In this document: positions 48,078 to 60,138 of the stretch, one piece after another
Layout of the letters: every line of letters begins with the position of its first letter
How positions within the stretch are numbered: position 1 is the stretch's first letter
NCBI GenBank assembly: GCA_015680685.1
Contig: MNCI01020610.1
Location: 163,836-227,835, forward strand
Length of the DNA stretch: 64,000 nt
DNA from: Gnetum montanum
Lineage: Eukaryota > Streptophyta > Gnetopsida > Gnetales > Gnetaceae
Direction of reading: 5' to 3'
Program-made: the position numbers and the translations under genes
The notes under the pieces: model-generated
What the model saw: the letters and a program-made list of their open reading frames with translations, nothing else
Told to the model about the DNA's origin: nothing
Databases searched by the model: none

Positions 48078-48559
48078 GCTATGGTACTTCTTTCTCCTTG
48101 AACTCACCTCCTCATGTTACCTTATCAGGGCTACTAATCAACACTCCAACAACCATGTGGCCTAATGAATATAACCACGTAAGGAGACATATCGATCCTT
48201 ACATGCCAATTTACGGTCATAGGTGCCGTAGTGGGTCAAATCCTTATCACATGACTACATCTTATAATTTGCCCCACTATGCCTACTTTAATCAAGTGTG
48301 TGAACCCAAATTTGGGTACATTCCAACCACCACATCAAAAGACACCCAGTGGTTTGGATATGACTAGGTCCCAATATTTCCAACATGCACCCACTACTTT
48401 GGGGAGGACCCACTAGCATTCCTTTTTTGGTGCAATTGTTAACTTCTTTCCCTTAAACATTTCCTGCAATCAATCATTTCTTCTTTCATCCCCATCCATG
48501 ACATCCATTTTATTAGCATTGCTGTTGATATTTTCCATCTTTCTTATTCCTCATGTTCC

Positions 48560-49239
48560 TCAAGCTTACTTAACCATACAATCGTGACATACAGGTAAGC
48601 TTGGGAAGACAACGATCAACCAACCTGTCCTTGTTCCACAAGGGGGCATAAGCACTTAGTCATTGGAATTTGACCGAATCGTGCGTGAAATGCTTGTATT
48701 CGTATGGTTGAGCGTAGGGGTACCTCACCGCTCATCATTCTATAAAGGAGAATTGGTTTCATTTCTATCTTTCGTATCATGATTGGCCCCATCATAAGCT
48801 TCATAGAATGATCTTGTTGACTTTGAACACGGTTAATAGGAAATTGAAAATGTAAATTGCTATGCTAGCTAAAATACTTGAAATTATTTAGTGTTACATT
48901 ATTGGCCCCTAAAAGGTTATAGATAAAATATAACTTAATGTTGCATGATCAAACTCCTTAAAGGTTTATGGATAAAATCTAATTTAGCATTGCATGATCA
49001 AGCCTTTTGTATAATTGGTAGTTGGCCTCTTGGCCAAAACAAAATCAAAACAAAAATCAAGAATTTGACCTCATGGAGAATATAGCAAAAACTCCCCATT
49101 GTTCATTAAAGGTACTATATTTTATATGGTCAAATGATTACATAGGATGGTGCTACAAACTAGCAAATTCAAATCAAAGTATGTAAATGGCCAACATGTC
49201 ACTTGTTAAAACCCATTTTAATCAAAAATTATTAAGTAA
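48560..49239. other. C LTR remnant and flank, unit 3
   Basis: LTR remnant 48560-48738 with the intact end GCTCATCA, then the TTCTA flank and AT-rich DNA as in unit 1. It ends in the target duplicate AGTAA (49235-49239) of the family A element. Confidence 0.65.
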
Positions 49240-50190
49240 TGATGAGTGGCGAGGTACCCCTACACTCAACCATACGAAACGAGCGTAGCACGTGTGATCC
49301 GGTCGAACTCCACATACTAAATGCCTACACGCCCCATGGAACACTTGGGGTTAATCATTCGTTGTCTTTCCAGACTTACTTGTGTTTGTCACGGTGTATG
49401 GTTAAGTAAGTCCAAGGTATATGATTTTTATATCTTTTAAATGTTTTTTTCCTATGCTATTGAGTTGAAGGGTTGAGAAACTAGCTAACTCTAACTAATG
49501 AACTAAGTCTAAATTAACTAGCATCAGCATCCATTCCCACTTACCGTACACACTCAGAACTATGCAACCGCAGCTACCAAATGCTAATCATTACTGGGAT
49601 CACCACGCGTAACGCACGTGCTCGAAGTGGTCGTACTGAGGCACTTAACTAGCCTAAGCATAATGAGCAGCCGATTCCTTGACTAGTCGTACACATCCTT
49701 AGATGCTCGTAATCAAGTCATACTCATTTGGCATTCTAGGAGTTGAGGGTGAGAGAATCTAATCGCGATGAGTAGCTGATTCCTTGATTAACCGTACACA
49801 TTCGTAAATGCTCGTAATCAAGTCATAGTCATGCCGCGCTACTGTAGGGTAATAAATAACAGGTAATAAATAACAAGTAATAAATCCTATTCCATGCACT
49901 GCAAGGTTTATCCACAAAGCACGTCTTTATTGTCGTACACAACTTGCATTCAGGTACAATATTGCTCGAATAAAGATCCGTTCACTTGGGGACTCCTACT
50001 GCGGGCACATGGAAAATATTCTATCTTTGGAGTGATCAATCTGCTGGAGTTTCCCTACTTTTAGCCTAGGATGGGAAATAAGGGGAGTGCCGCCTCTTAT
50101 TTATAGATTTGGCGGTAGACCGCGATATTGCATATGCGACATCGCAGGGGATGACGCGATATCACGGCTTGTGCATATCGTGTCTCATCA
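49240..50190 (-). repeat. 3' LTR (left) of reverse family A element
   Basis: 951 bp. It begins TGATGAGTGGCG and ends GTGTCTCATCA; the polypurine complement TACCCCCAGAC follows. Confidence 0.88.
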
Positions 50191-52060
50191 TACCCCCAGA
50201 CTGAATGAAAACTCGTCCTCGAGTTCCTTACAATAATATCGGGAAGGTATGGAATTATTGAGGGGAATGGAACTAATGGGATGACATGTGAACAGATCAT
50301 CATTACAAGACTTGACAAAAATGGTGTTCATGACAACAAGGGTGAACACCTTATTACAATGACATCAGGCCTTAGTTGGTAGTTAACAAGAAAGAGAGAG
50401 AAAGAAGTGTTGCTGCTGCCAATGCCAAAATTGCGCCTTCCGTTGTCCATCGGTAAGCGCTTCATCGATCTTGCTCCTTGCATAGCTGCTTCCAGCACAG
50501 TTCCATTCCAAGTGTTTGCTCCAGATCCAATCCGTTGTTTGTATGATCGTCATCTGCACACACAACATAATCTTATATTAGCAAGGGTAAATAAATCATT
50601 ATGTAATTAATACCTTGCTTCGGTGTAGGTTCATTGGCTAGGTTGTGGTATGGCTAATACGGATCTGGGGATATATTAATGATGACTACCGAAGGTGTAG
50701 GGGTTAGGAAGAAAATCAAAAATTTCGGAGCTAGGAAAAAATCGAAAAAATCAGGCGCCGTACCCCCATGACTAATCGCGAACCTTCGGTAGCGTTAGAA
50801 TGGAGAAAGAAAAGGAGTAAGAAAGATAGATAAAAAGGGACAACTGAAAACATCAATGAAATGGATGTCAAGATGGGAATGAACAAAATAAAATTAATTG
50901 CAAAATGTTAAGGGAAAGAAGTTAACTGGTGCACCAAATAGGAATGTCAGTGGGTCCTTCCCAAAGCAGGCTCATGCCCTTAATGCCCTGACAAACCCAC
51001 ATTCAAAGAGTCCGTAGGCTCTGGGAATGTTATTTGGAACAAGAGTTAAAGTCTTAACCATAAGAATTTACCAAAAANAAGGACAAGGTGGTATACAATC
51101 CCGTGTGTGTTTCATGATTAATGTGACTTAGCAAATCCCATTCCAAGTCTGGCCTCAAACCAACCACATCTAGTGACTTCGCATTAATGCATTTGGCTAA
51201 ACCATCCATTTGGATAACAAGAATGCCTTCCCCAAGAGTCACCACCATTCTGATGAAACAAAGGAGAGAATGGGAAGCGAGAAGGACCTTAGTTAGAGGG
51301 AACACTTTTGGTTCCATAACCAGTGCTTGTAGCCCAAGTTTTATTTCATCTAAGGGGTGTGCTTTGAATTCTCACTTTCACTTTTTCTCTTGTTTTTTTT
51401 TTGTGTTTTGTGTTTTTATGCGTGAGAACCACACCATGCAAAGACTTCTTATTTTTATTGACTCAGCTTCCGATAATTGGGTAACATCAGAATGGTAAGA
51501 AAACTCAAGAAGAAAACATCCCAGCACCTAAGAGAATGGTCAACACAAAAGCATCAAGTTCCCTTGAAGTCACACCCTTTGCAATCCTTGAGTCCTTCCT
51601 TAGTTTGAGAAATACCCAGTCACCGATTCGTTTAAGTTCTTATTAAGAAGGACACTATACATTTCCAAGCTAAGAGAGACCATAAAGTGTTGTGGACAGA
51701 TGGATGAAGTGAACTCATTGCCTGTCATATCAAAAGAACATACCTTAGTATCAACATTGTGACTTAAAGGTAAAAACCAAACATTAGCAATCAATATGAA
51801 AATAGTTCATACCATTATTTCGAACACTTATTGGGTGACAAACTTACAGGGTAGATCACACACACACACACACATAAAATGGAAAAAGTATAACGATATT
51901 GTAAAACAAAAACTAGAAAAGTTAAAGAAATTTGTAAAACAAAAACTAGAAAAGTTAAAGAAATTTGTAAAACACAAATGTGTAAGACAAAAATGTTGTA
52001 AAAAAAAAATGTGTAAAACAAAAAATCGAAAAAGAACTGAGGGCCCCATATGGTTAGCAT
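50191..52060 (-). other. Non-coding 3' region of reverse family A element
   Basis: Two polypurine-like tracts (complement TACCCCCA at 50191 and 50761) stand about 570 bp apart as in the other copies. A GTGT run (51864-51878 region, read as ACAC) and TTTTGTTTTACA-type repeats (about 51900-52025) follow. The repeat here includes a duplicated 33-bp segment with ACTAGAAAAGTTAAAG that occurs once in the forward element. Confidence 0.7.
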
Positions 52061-52129
52061 AGGTGGCCATCTCCCCCATGACTGAGTGGAAAGGGAGAGA
52101 TCCGAAATAATGAGCGCCTATTTGAATTT

Positions 52130-52800
52130 CTAAGAAGTGTCCAACTTCTCCAAATTGATGAGGGGTGGAAGTTGGCAACGCTCATATTCCAATGTATATA
52201 TGCTTTCGTTATGGGCATGGGTTTCCTCAGATCGTTCCATGCATATTTGGTTGCTCCTTCGAGTAGCTGTCAACCACGGGGTGTCTACTACTAGTTGTGT
52301 GGTTGCTACATATAGGCATCTTTGTTTCAAAGTTTCAAGAGCACACCTATTACATGGAGGCGTTTCCTCCATGTCATCACCTGATGAATCATTGTATGTG
52401 ATGCATGAAACTTTCCTCTTCTCAATCTTTTCATAAATATTTATCTTGGTAATTTCCAAGGAAAGATCGCGGATCCTAAGGCATGTGTCTACTGTGCTTA
52501 GCCATGCCCTTCCCATTATAATTGGGAAGTCCCCTTCGTTGTTGTTAATTTCAATCATCAGAAAATTAGCTGGGTAAGACCAACCACACACAGTGGTGAT
52601 GATGTTCTCCACCAATCCCAAGGAAATGGTGATGGACTGGTCTGCCAATTCTAGTTGAATGTTGCTCTTCTTAAGTTGGGGCAGGTTCCAGGCGTAATAC
52701 ATCTCTCGTGAAATTAAGTTAACTCTGAAACCTGAGTCAAGAAGAGCCCTATGTGGTTTATTTCCGGTGATTTGTAAATAGATTAAGGGACTCCCAGGGT
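52130..52800 (-). pseudogene. Protease region of reverse family A element
   Basis: The open frame 52702-52130 begins MYYAWNLPQLKK, just after the active-site region, and extends through SITISLGLVE and MGRAWLSTVD. The catalytic motif lies at about 52710-52740; next to it the N at 52801 replaces about 150 bp present in the forward copy. The frame is longer and less broken than in the forward element. Confidence 0.68.
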
Positions 52801-52859
52801 NGTTGTTGCGAGAGTTTGTCTAGGCTTTTGGTTCTGAAGAAAGGTCTTCTCTTTTTATA

Positions 52860-54998
52860 GTTGTGAGAACTAGCAGCAGGTTGAATATTTACAGCTTTCG
52901 CAGCATGACATTGCTGCAGTTGAGGAGCAAGTTCCCCTTGCATTGTTGGAGCAGGAGGTGTTATGGAACTACTACTGGTGGAAGAGGTACGGATGGATTT
53001 GGAGGATGGTGTGGATATGGAGTGTCTCCCAGAGGAGAAGAAGTCCTTCTGAAGTACTCTCGAACTTGGTAGTGCCGATTGGGGGTTGTGTGACTCATAG
53101 AGTCACTTGGAGAAATCGACTACTGCACATAATATCCATAAGGGTCAGGCTATTGGTAAGGGTACTGATGTTTCAGCGATGGCATCCCCCATGACTGTGG
53201 GTATTGCCACTACTAATGCTGTCCGATGGGCTATGGTGGAGTTCCACTTGGATAATATGTTAGTGATTGGTGGAACTGCCTTGGGTTACCTTGTGGATAA
53301 GGTAACCTTTGGGGTGTTTGCCGTTGGTTGAGTCTTGGATTAAGCGCATACACCCCTGACTCCTATAGATGTGAAATAATTGGACAACATCCCTTATGAT
53401 GGTCATAGTGGCAGATTTCACATCCACCGTCATTGTCTATGTCTGATTCCACAATCCCATCGGAGTTAGTGATTTTCCCCTTACCCTTGTTATGTGCAGG
53501 GCCTAAATCTCTCCACTTTTTCTTACCTTTGTCACTACTTTGTTCTATTTTAGACTCTTCTACAATTTTTAAGACAGTTTCAATTTTAGAGTCTAAGGAA
53601 CTCCATATGTCATCTACCTTAGCCGCTCTTTTTGTTGTGAGCTTTTGAAGTGGCAAGGTCTTCCTGTTCATCAACTCTTCGATTGGTGACTCATCCTCTT
53701 CATCACAAAATTTTACTCCCTTCTTTCGAAGAGAGGGATCACAATTGTATTCTTCCACACTTTTCCTTTTTTGTAGCTCACCTTCTTCTTTTGCTACTTG
53801 TTCCAACAAGTTATGTACTTCATAGGCTCTAAGTTGTGAGAGTCTCCCTTGGGCATAAGTTCCAAGGGTTCTTCTAGTTTCATGCCTTAGCCCATCCACG
53901 ATGTGGCGAAGTTGATCCTACTGAGCGTACCCATGGCCCGGGCAACGATGTAACAATGTGTAATAGCGGGCCATGGCAGCATCCAAGGGTTTATGAGTAC
54001 CTTGCTTCCAACCTTGGATCTGCTTACACAAATTGGACACTCTGGAGTATGTTTGATACTTTTCGTTGAACAATTCTAACATCGTAGTCCACCTCCTAAT
54101 GGTTTTTGGTTCTAAGGACCGGTACTAGCTCTTTGCTTCTTTGGTGAGTGTCCTTGGGAACAACTTAAGTTTTTGCCACTCATTTTCTATATTNTTCCCT
54201 TTTTTCATGCCATTTTCCTCTCTCTCGACTCTCTCGTCGAGGTCTTTCATTTTTCTTACCTTTATCCTCTCCATTGTGTTCATGATGGTTGCGCCCAGAT
54301 GTGGAAGGAGAGGGTGAGTGATGTGAAGAAGGGGAAGAAGAAAGGGAACCATCGCCATGACGATGTTTCTTACCTTCTCTTTGGCTGCTACGGCCCCGAT
54401 CGTGGTGACGATCTAAGTGCTCATCCTTAGCATGAGTGGTTGTTCCTTCTATGAACAGCTAGTGTTCACGGGTATTAGAACCAGGGATATGTATCGTTGA
54501 TCATAGGTTCTGATACCCAACCTCCTCACCATCGTTAGGAGGGGGAACATCATTTGTTAGAGAACCTATGATAAGGGGTTTCTCATCTCCTATTTCGCTA
54601 AGGACGTGCGAGGCTTTTCCCTTTAGAAAAGTATGTTGACTCTCCTGCCTTAATTCCCTCATACGTTGGGAATCTGTGGGATAATAGTCCATCATCTCAA
54701 AGTCTTCAGCAACGTATTCATCAAATAGTTCTTGCATGCCAATCTGTGCCAAGGCACGGAAGAGCATGTTAGGGATTGATCGATCTAGGGGTAACACAAT
54801 GTTACCTTGCAAATCTCTCCATCGCAACTGTTTGTCTTGATGGAGGATAAAGGTAAAGTCTAGAATATACTCATCGGGATGAGTATAAACTATCTTGTAT
54901 TGTTTAGGACTTGGCTGATTTTGGTTATGTGTTTTATGTTGCCGACTGTCTCATGTATGATCCTTAGGTGGTGGGTTGCTCTTATGAGAAGAAGGCAT
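52860..54998 (-). pseudogene. gag: gag of reverse family A element
   Basis: Start ATG at 54998 (MPSSHKS). Pieces are 54827-54501 (MRWRDLQGNIVLPLDRS), a His/Ser-rich part, an N at 54194 that has swallowed about 200 bp including the first part of the gag core, and 53899-53363 (MDGLRHETRRTLGTYAQGR to the CEICHYDHHKGC knuckle-like motif). A Pro-rich tail follows. Apart from the gaps this is the least damaged gag in the window. Confidence 0.75.
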
Positions 54999-55115
54999 TT
55001 TTATCGATGTGCTAATTACCGTTATAAAATTTTTATTTGATTAACCCGAAGGTTCGTTAAGGCTCACAACGATATGAGTGACATCCTTTATGTTCTATTC
55101 GGCGCACAAACACTT

Positions 55116-55136
55116 AGTCCCCAGCAACGGTGCTAA
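55116..55136 (-). promoter_or_regulatory. Primer-binding site of reverse family A element
   Basis: On the minus strand TTAGCACCGTTGCTGGGGAC directly follows the 5' LTR; close to the tRNA-Asp complement, with transition changes. Confidence 0.75.
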
Positions 55137-56087
55137 TGATGAATGGTGAGGTACCCTTACACTTAACCATACGAAATGAGCGTAACACGTGCGATCCGGT
55201 CGAACTCCACAGACTAAATGCCTACACGCCCCATGGAACACTTGGGGTTAATCATTTGTTGTCTTCCCAGACTTACTTGTGTTTGTCACGGTGTATGGTT
55301 AAGTAAGTCCAAGGTATATGATTTTTATATCTTTTAAATGTTTTTCTCCTATGTTATTGAGGTGAAGGGTTGAGAAACTAGCTAACTCTAACTAATGAAC
55401 TAAGTCTAAATTAACTAGCGTCAGCATTCATTCCCACTTACCGTACACACCCTGAACTATGCAACCGCGGCTACCAAACGTTAATCGTTACTGGGATCAT
55501 CACGCGTAACGCACGTGCTCGAAGTCGTCGTACTGAGGCACTTAACTAGCCTAAGCGTAATGAGCAGCCGATTCCTTGACTAGCCGTACACATCCTTAGA
55601 TGCTCGTAATCAAGTCGTACTCATTCTGCATTCTAGGAGTTGAGGGTGAGAGAATCTAATCGCGATGAGCAACCGATTCCTTGATTAGCCGTACACATTC
55701 GTAAATGCTGATAATCAAGTTGTACTCATGTCGCGCTACTGTAGGGTAGTAAATAACAGGTAATAAATCCTATTCCATGCACTGTAAGGTTTATCCACAA
55801 AGCACGTCTTTATTGCCGTACACAACTTGCGTTCAGGTACAATATTGCTCGAACAAAGATCCGTTCACTTGGGGACTCCTATTGCGGGCACATGGAAAAT
55901 ATTCTATCTCTGGAGTGATCAATCTGCTAGAGTTTCCCTACTTTTAGCCTAGGATGGGAAATAAGGGGAGTGCCGCCTCTTATTTATAGATTTGGCGGCG
56001 GACCACGATATCGCGTACGTGACATCGCAGGGGACGACGCGATATCATGTACGCGATATCACGGCTTGTGCATATCGCGTCTCATCA
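55137..56087 (-). repeat. 5' LTR (right) of reverse family A element
   Basis: 951 bp. It begins TGATGAATGGTG and ends GCGTCTCATCA. Compared with the left LTR, most visible differences in the first 60 bases are C/T or G/A changes. GATATCGCG-type palindromes lie at 56007-56080. Confidence 0.88.
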
Positions 56088-58277
56088 AGTAACAATAAGG
56101 TATTAGCCTAGTGGTAAGGCTCTCGATTTGCTAGCTCCATCTCATGGATTTGACTCTAGGTAATGTTAAGTTATAAAGGATTATATATTTTGGGTTTACC
56201 TATATTACAATTATTTCAAGGTTCCAACATCAAAATGATTTGATTCAAAACTTTAAATTTTAATTTATGTTAACATGTTATTTGAAATTATATCCTAACA
56301 TTTTATTAATGAAAATTTATGTTAGGAAATGTTGTACCACCATGTACCTACTTGTGCTTGCCCATCATTTTATACTCTCCTATAGGTTTTCATAGTCTTC
56401 TCTCTACTTTGCATTTATTAAATCGTATCGGCATTATGCTAGTTGGCTAATTTTTAATGCCTTATTTGTAGTGTTCTTGTCCATTTGGTTCTTTTTGGCT
56501 ATGTTATTTTTGTACTATAATATTATTTGCTCATCTCTTTCCTCTCTACTTTTCATTAGTTGATTTTACTACTTTTAGGTTGAGGCATCACCTCCCCTAA
56601 ATGTGGGTTTTTTTTTTAAATTAATGAATAAAGAAACTTATCTTAAACATCAATTTTAAACGTTTTCCTCAATGATAAAGGGCAACATAAAGTTGGATGT
56701 CTTTGGAAAAGTAGGAAAGCGTGGTGGCTTTTGTGCAATCAAAAGGAATCAATCATTGTAGTGTTAAAGGGTAGGGGACCGAATGCCTGATCGACAAAGT
56801 CATCCGGTACGCTATGGAACGATATTTTGTTTCTTACAATGATTGTTTGTCTATTATCTTTCCTCCAAAGAAGTTGATAGCCTTAGCCATGGTCCCAAGC
56901 TGTGTATTTCAGATTCAACTTTTTAATTAAAAAATTATTTTATAATTTTTCCCTAAAGAAAATTCATTTTAGAAATTAATAACCATTGATAAACGTGACT
57001 ACCGATACTAAAATGTTATCCGAAACTCCAGTCCACCCATGAGCTGCACAGGCAACCACAAAAGCACGATCCGAAAAAATGGCTGTCACAGGTAACGGTA
57101 TATTACGTGGATGCTTTTAAACTAAAACTGAAATTTACTAAAATTTTAAGTACAGCGAGATCTTTTTTCTTGGATGTTTCGAATTAATTTATTTCAAAAT
57201 TTCTTTTACATAATAATTATTCAACGCCTAAATTATCAATTTTCATGTACCATGGAGAGGCATTGTTACCACGCAGAAACAAATTTACACGAGCACCAAT
57301 TTTTATATGTTATTATTCTCATCTGCTCAGCGAATCTTTGATAACGTCGTTTTGGGTTATAGTCCAGCATTACTTGGAAAGAGAACGACAACCACTGGCG
57401 CAACTTTTATAAAAGATAAAATCTAACTTGGCCAATAATAACCAGATACAAGAAACCCCCCACAGCCCCTCTTCGCATCCGAAGATCAGAAAACGTGGCT
57501 GCTCCCGCATGATTCTTTTAATCAACATTCTCCATTTTTAATAATGAACAGCCGTGTTTTATAACTAGCCCACGCCCTGGAATCTTAGATTTAGGAGATC
57601 GATTCAGATCGAAAAGGTGTAGTAGTGCAGTACATTACTTTCCGATTGTCAAAAAATAGATTGAGCTTTATGCAGATCTACAGCTTATAAATAAATAACA
57701 AAAACACATGGTATTTTGTTTCTATCTAAGGGACAGATTTTCCACCTCTCTGGGTCTGCAATGCAGGCAGCAACCTTTAAAGATTCCTTTCAGGAGTACC
57801 ATTGATCTGTGCCGTGTTCATGGCCACAAGCTGAGACAACATCCTTCCCTTCTTGTTTTGCTCTTGCATGCCGTTAATTAGGCCCAGCTGGTTGCCCTTG
57901 CGCCACCTTTGATTGGTTGAGAGGAAATCAATGGTCAAGCAACCTTTATTTTTCATTACTTATTTGCAGTAATGAGGCGTATACAGGATATGCACACTTT
58001 TGCAGAGTAGAATAATAATAATTCCAGGTCCTACGCGGATCAGTATACACTTAAGTAACTGCATCGCCGGTACACTGCACTGACATGGAATAAACACAGC
58101 ACTACAATACAATACAATATGTGAACAGCACGCCGGATCTGTCAGGTGAGTTTCCGATGATGCACAGACAGATTATTCCAGAGATTTCTCCTCAACGTTC
58201 GGCCCCCTCCTTCTTCTCGTCTTTCTCTTCCCCCTTCGCNTTTTTTAACAGATGGTGCACGAGTCCTGTTTTTCTCC
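56088..58277. other. SINE and 3' side of HIPP-3
   Basis: It starts with the right AGTAA duplicate, then the SINE head (56096-56205). The rest follows unit 1, including the 770-bp block that unit 2 lacks (about 56763-57533). Near 58187 the homology to the HIPP 3' UTR breaks and a copied piece of HIPP-3 coding sequence leads into a single N at 58240. Confidence 0.5.
56096..56205 (+). repeat. tRNA-derived SINE head (unit 3)
   Basis: Third copy of the SINE at 13627 with the same box-like motifs; the family A element landed just left of it. Confidence 0.6.
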
Positions 58278-59330
58278 TCAACGTTCGGCCCCCTCCTTCT
58301 TCTCGTCTTTCTCTTCCCCCTTCGCCTCAACCTTTTCCGGCGGCGGCTTCTCCTCCTTCTTCTCCTCTTTCTTTTCTTCCTTCTTCTCCTCCTTCGGCGG
58401 CGGCGGCGGCGGAGGCTTCGGTACCGGTCCTGCGTACAAGAGCTCTGCGCATCGGAACTTTTTCCTCAGTTGGTTTGCTACCTGGACTGGATCGGCATCG
58501 CCTATTACGCTCAATGTTCTTTGCGACATATCGATCGCCAGCCTATCGATCCCTGATATTCAGAAACCCTCAGCAATTTAGAACACTTGACATTGCAACG
58601 AGAATGAAACAATTTACACAAAATTCAGCATCAGCATGTTGAAAACGAGGACCTAATTAAAGGATCTCCTAGTGTCGTCAGGGGTTTAATGATCAACGGA
58701 ACAGATCCAGATACAGAGCACCTAAACAAAACCGCCGCAAAGCTAAAAAGGTCGGGAACAGGCAACGCTTGCAAAGGTCGAAATTATCCGGAAAATAAAA
58801 TCCTCGAACGATTGAAATACACTTCGACGGTTCAAGATCTAGAAAAGGAAAGTCGGAAAAAAGTTGAGAATCAAGGCACAACATTTGGAATCTGCTTACG
58901 GTGTCAAAATTGACAAGCAAACACAGATCGCTTAAGTAAGAAGTGGAATTGAGCCATGAAAGGCGGCTCCAGACAATTTTAACTAATAATTAAGGAAATG
59001 AATTTCGTTTCTGCATTAGATCCGGAAAGGGAAGTTTATTTCACCGTGCAAAACAACAGGAAACGGCTTCAATAACAAAAAGGCTGAACTCTTACCGCCG
59101 ATCTTGGTGACAGACTGCAAGGCTAACTTCTTGCACTTGTCGCAGTACATATCGAGCCTCATAATGGTTTGCTGAACACAAACAGAACAAAGTTCACTTC
59201 AAGTTCAGCGGGAAACAGAAAATCCGCTTGAAAAACAACACCTAGAATCAATTTAAGCATCTTTACGAACAAAACCTAGAATTCTACAAAACAAAGGTAG
59301 AGAACACAGAAGATTGCTCACATTCGGCAT
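58278..59330 (-). pseudogene. HIPP-3: truncated third tandem copy
   Basis: Exons 59322-59330, 59096-59171 and 58278-58552 keep all splice sites; the start reads MPN instead of MAN and one HMA residue is Leu instead of Val. The HMA domain and CXXC loop are intact. The KKEE tract is very short, followed by a segment not found in the other copies (PPPEKVEAKGEEKDEKKEGA) and a TGA, giving about 119 residues. Two codons past the stop, in frame, the old end EKQDSCTIC is still readable, but the Cys-rich tail between has been deleted. Thus the CaaX-type end is lost. A single N at 58240, flanked by a direct copy of about 50 bp, warns that part of this could be misassembly. A LINE separates the gene from its upstream region. 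Confidence 0.8.
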
Positions 59331-59456
59331 CAGGAAGGCAGCAAAAAAGCAGAGGTAACGCTAGCATGGAGGCTGAGGCGTTCGAGCTTCCACAGCAGAC
59401 AAGCAGGGGCAGCAGCAGCACACACAAAGAAATGCAGAAGCGAGTAAGATGCGTAG

Positions 59457-60123
59457 AGGGAGGGGGGATGGGGGGAGTGTTGTTAAGGTGAGCTACAAGG
59501 TGGGTAAGAAAAATTAAAACCAAAACCTTAAAAGAGCCCAATGTTGCAAGATGACTCCCCAGTCACTTGCAACAAGACAAAAGCTTATCGCATCCGTGGG
59601 ATGACAGTTGAAAAAGGAGACCAATACAACTAACTCAAAGAGAAATCATTTAGGAAAAGGTAATATTATTGAACAATACTAGCAATAAAGCATTTCATAC
59701 CGTAGTTTGTGTTTTGATACCAAGCATTTAGGCAACATTTCCAAATAAAGAAGATAATCTCAAATAAGAGGATTTTCCACGGTTTTTGAAGGTGATGCTT
59801 AACATAATCATCTTGAAAGATACATTGAGGAAAACCAATAGAATGGTTAGGAAGGAAAACTTGGAGAGATTGACACCATTTCCAAATGTGTTGAGACAAT
59901 GAACAATCCCAAAAGACATGTTGAAAAGAGTCATTCGCTTTACAAATGGGGCATTTAGGATGATCAATTCCTAAGACATGAAGCCTATGTCCAATGGGAA
60001 GACCTTGATGAACCAAGGACCAAAAAAAGAAACGATGCTTAGGTTGGGCCTTGGAAGTCCAAATCCAATGAAAAATAGTTTTCCACTGGTGGTCCTCAAG
60101 ATGTAAACTCCAATGTCTATTTA
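59457..60123 (-). mobile_element. 5'-truncated LINE with 15-bp target duplication
   Basis: Inserted 127 bp upstream of the HIPP-3 start. Flanks GAGTAAGATGCGTAG at 59442-59456 and 60124-60138 are identical. The minus strand carries the C-terminal end of LINE ORF2: a zf-RVT domain with RFFFWSLVHQGLPIGHRL and the zinc motif CPIC...HVFWDC, ending at a stop near 59666. The RT itself is missing (5' truncation, usual for LINEs). The 3' end is C-rich (CCCCCCATCCCCCCTCCC), not poly(A). Confidence 0.88.
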
Positions 60124-60138
60124 GAGTAAGATGCGTAG

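Larger units (their letters stand above)
35234..48393 (+). repeat. Amplified unit 2 (HIPP-2 unit)
   Basis: The copy without the nested family A insertion, 13,160 bp. The order is C 3' remnant, SINE, HIPP-2, flank, family B element and reverse solo LTR. The empty site at about 45611-45620 proves that the family A nest in unit 1 is a later gain or was lost cleanly here. Confidence 0.8.
44646..48393 (+). mobile_element. Family B gypsy element, unit 2 copy
   Basis: LTR 44646-45439, degenerate Asp-type primer site from 45440, gag-like region 45616-47219, reverse solo LTR 47225-48077 (left flank GCTGT, right flank GCTAT), and an internal end 48083-48393 fused to the C-derived sequence of unit 3. 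No pol. This copy shows the state before the family A insertions. Confidence 0.7.
49240..56087 (-). mobile_element. Family A gag-only retrotransposon, complete, reverse orientation
   Basis: Two LTRs of equal length (49240-50190 and 55137-56087, 951 bp each) with a perfect 5-bp target duplication AGTAA on both sides; units 1 and 2 show the empty site. Read on the minus strand: 5' LTR, primer site (55116-55136), gag, protease region, non-coding 3' region, polypurine tract, 3' LTR. Pol is missing with the same join as the unit 1 element (about 52130-52060). Three single Ns (51078, 52801, 54194) mark gaps; the last two hide gag or protease sequence present in the other copy. Confidence 0.9.
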
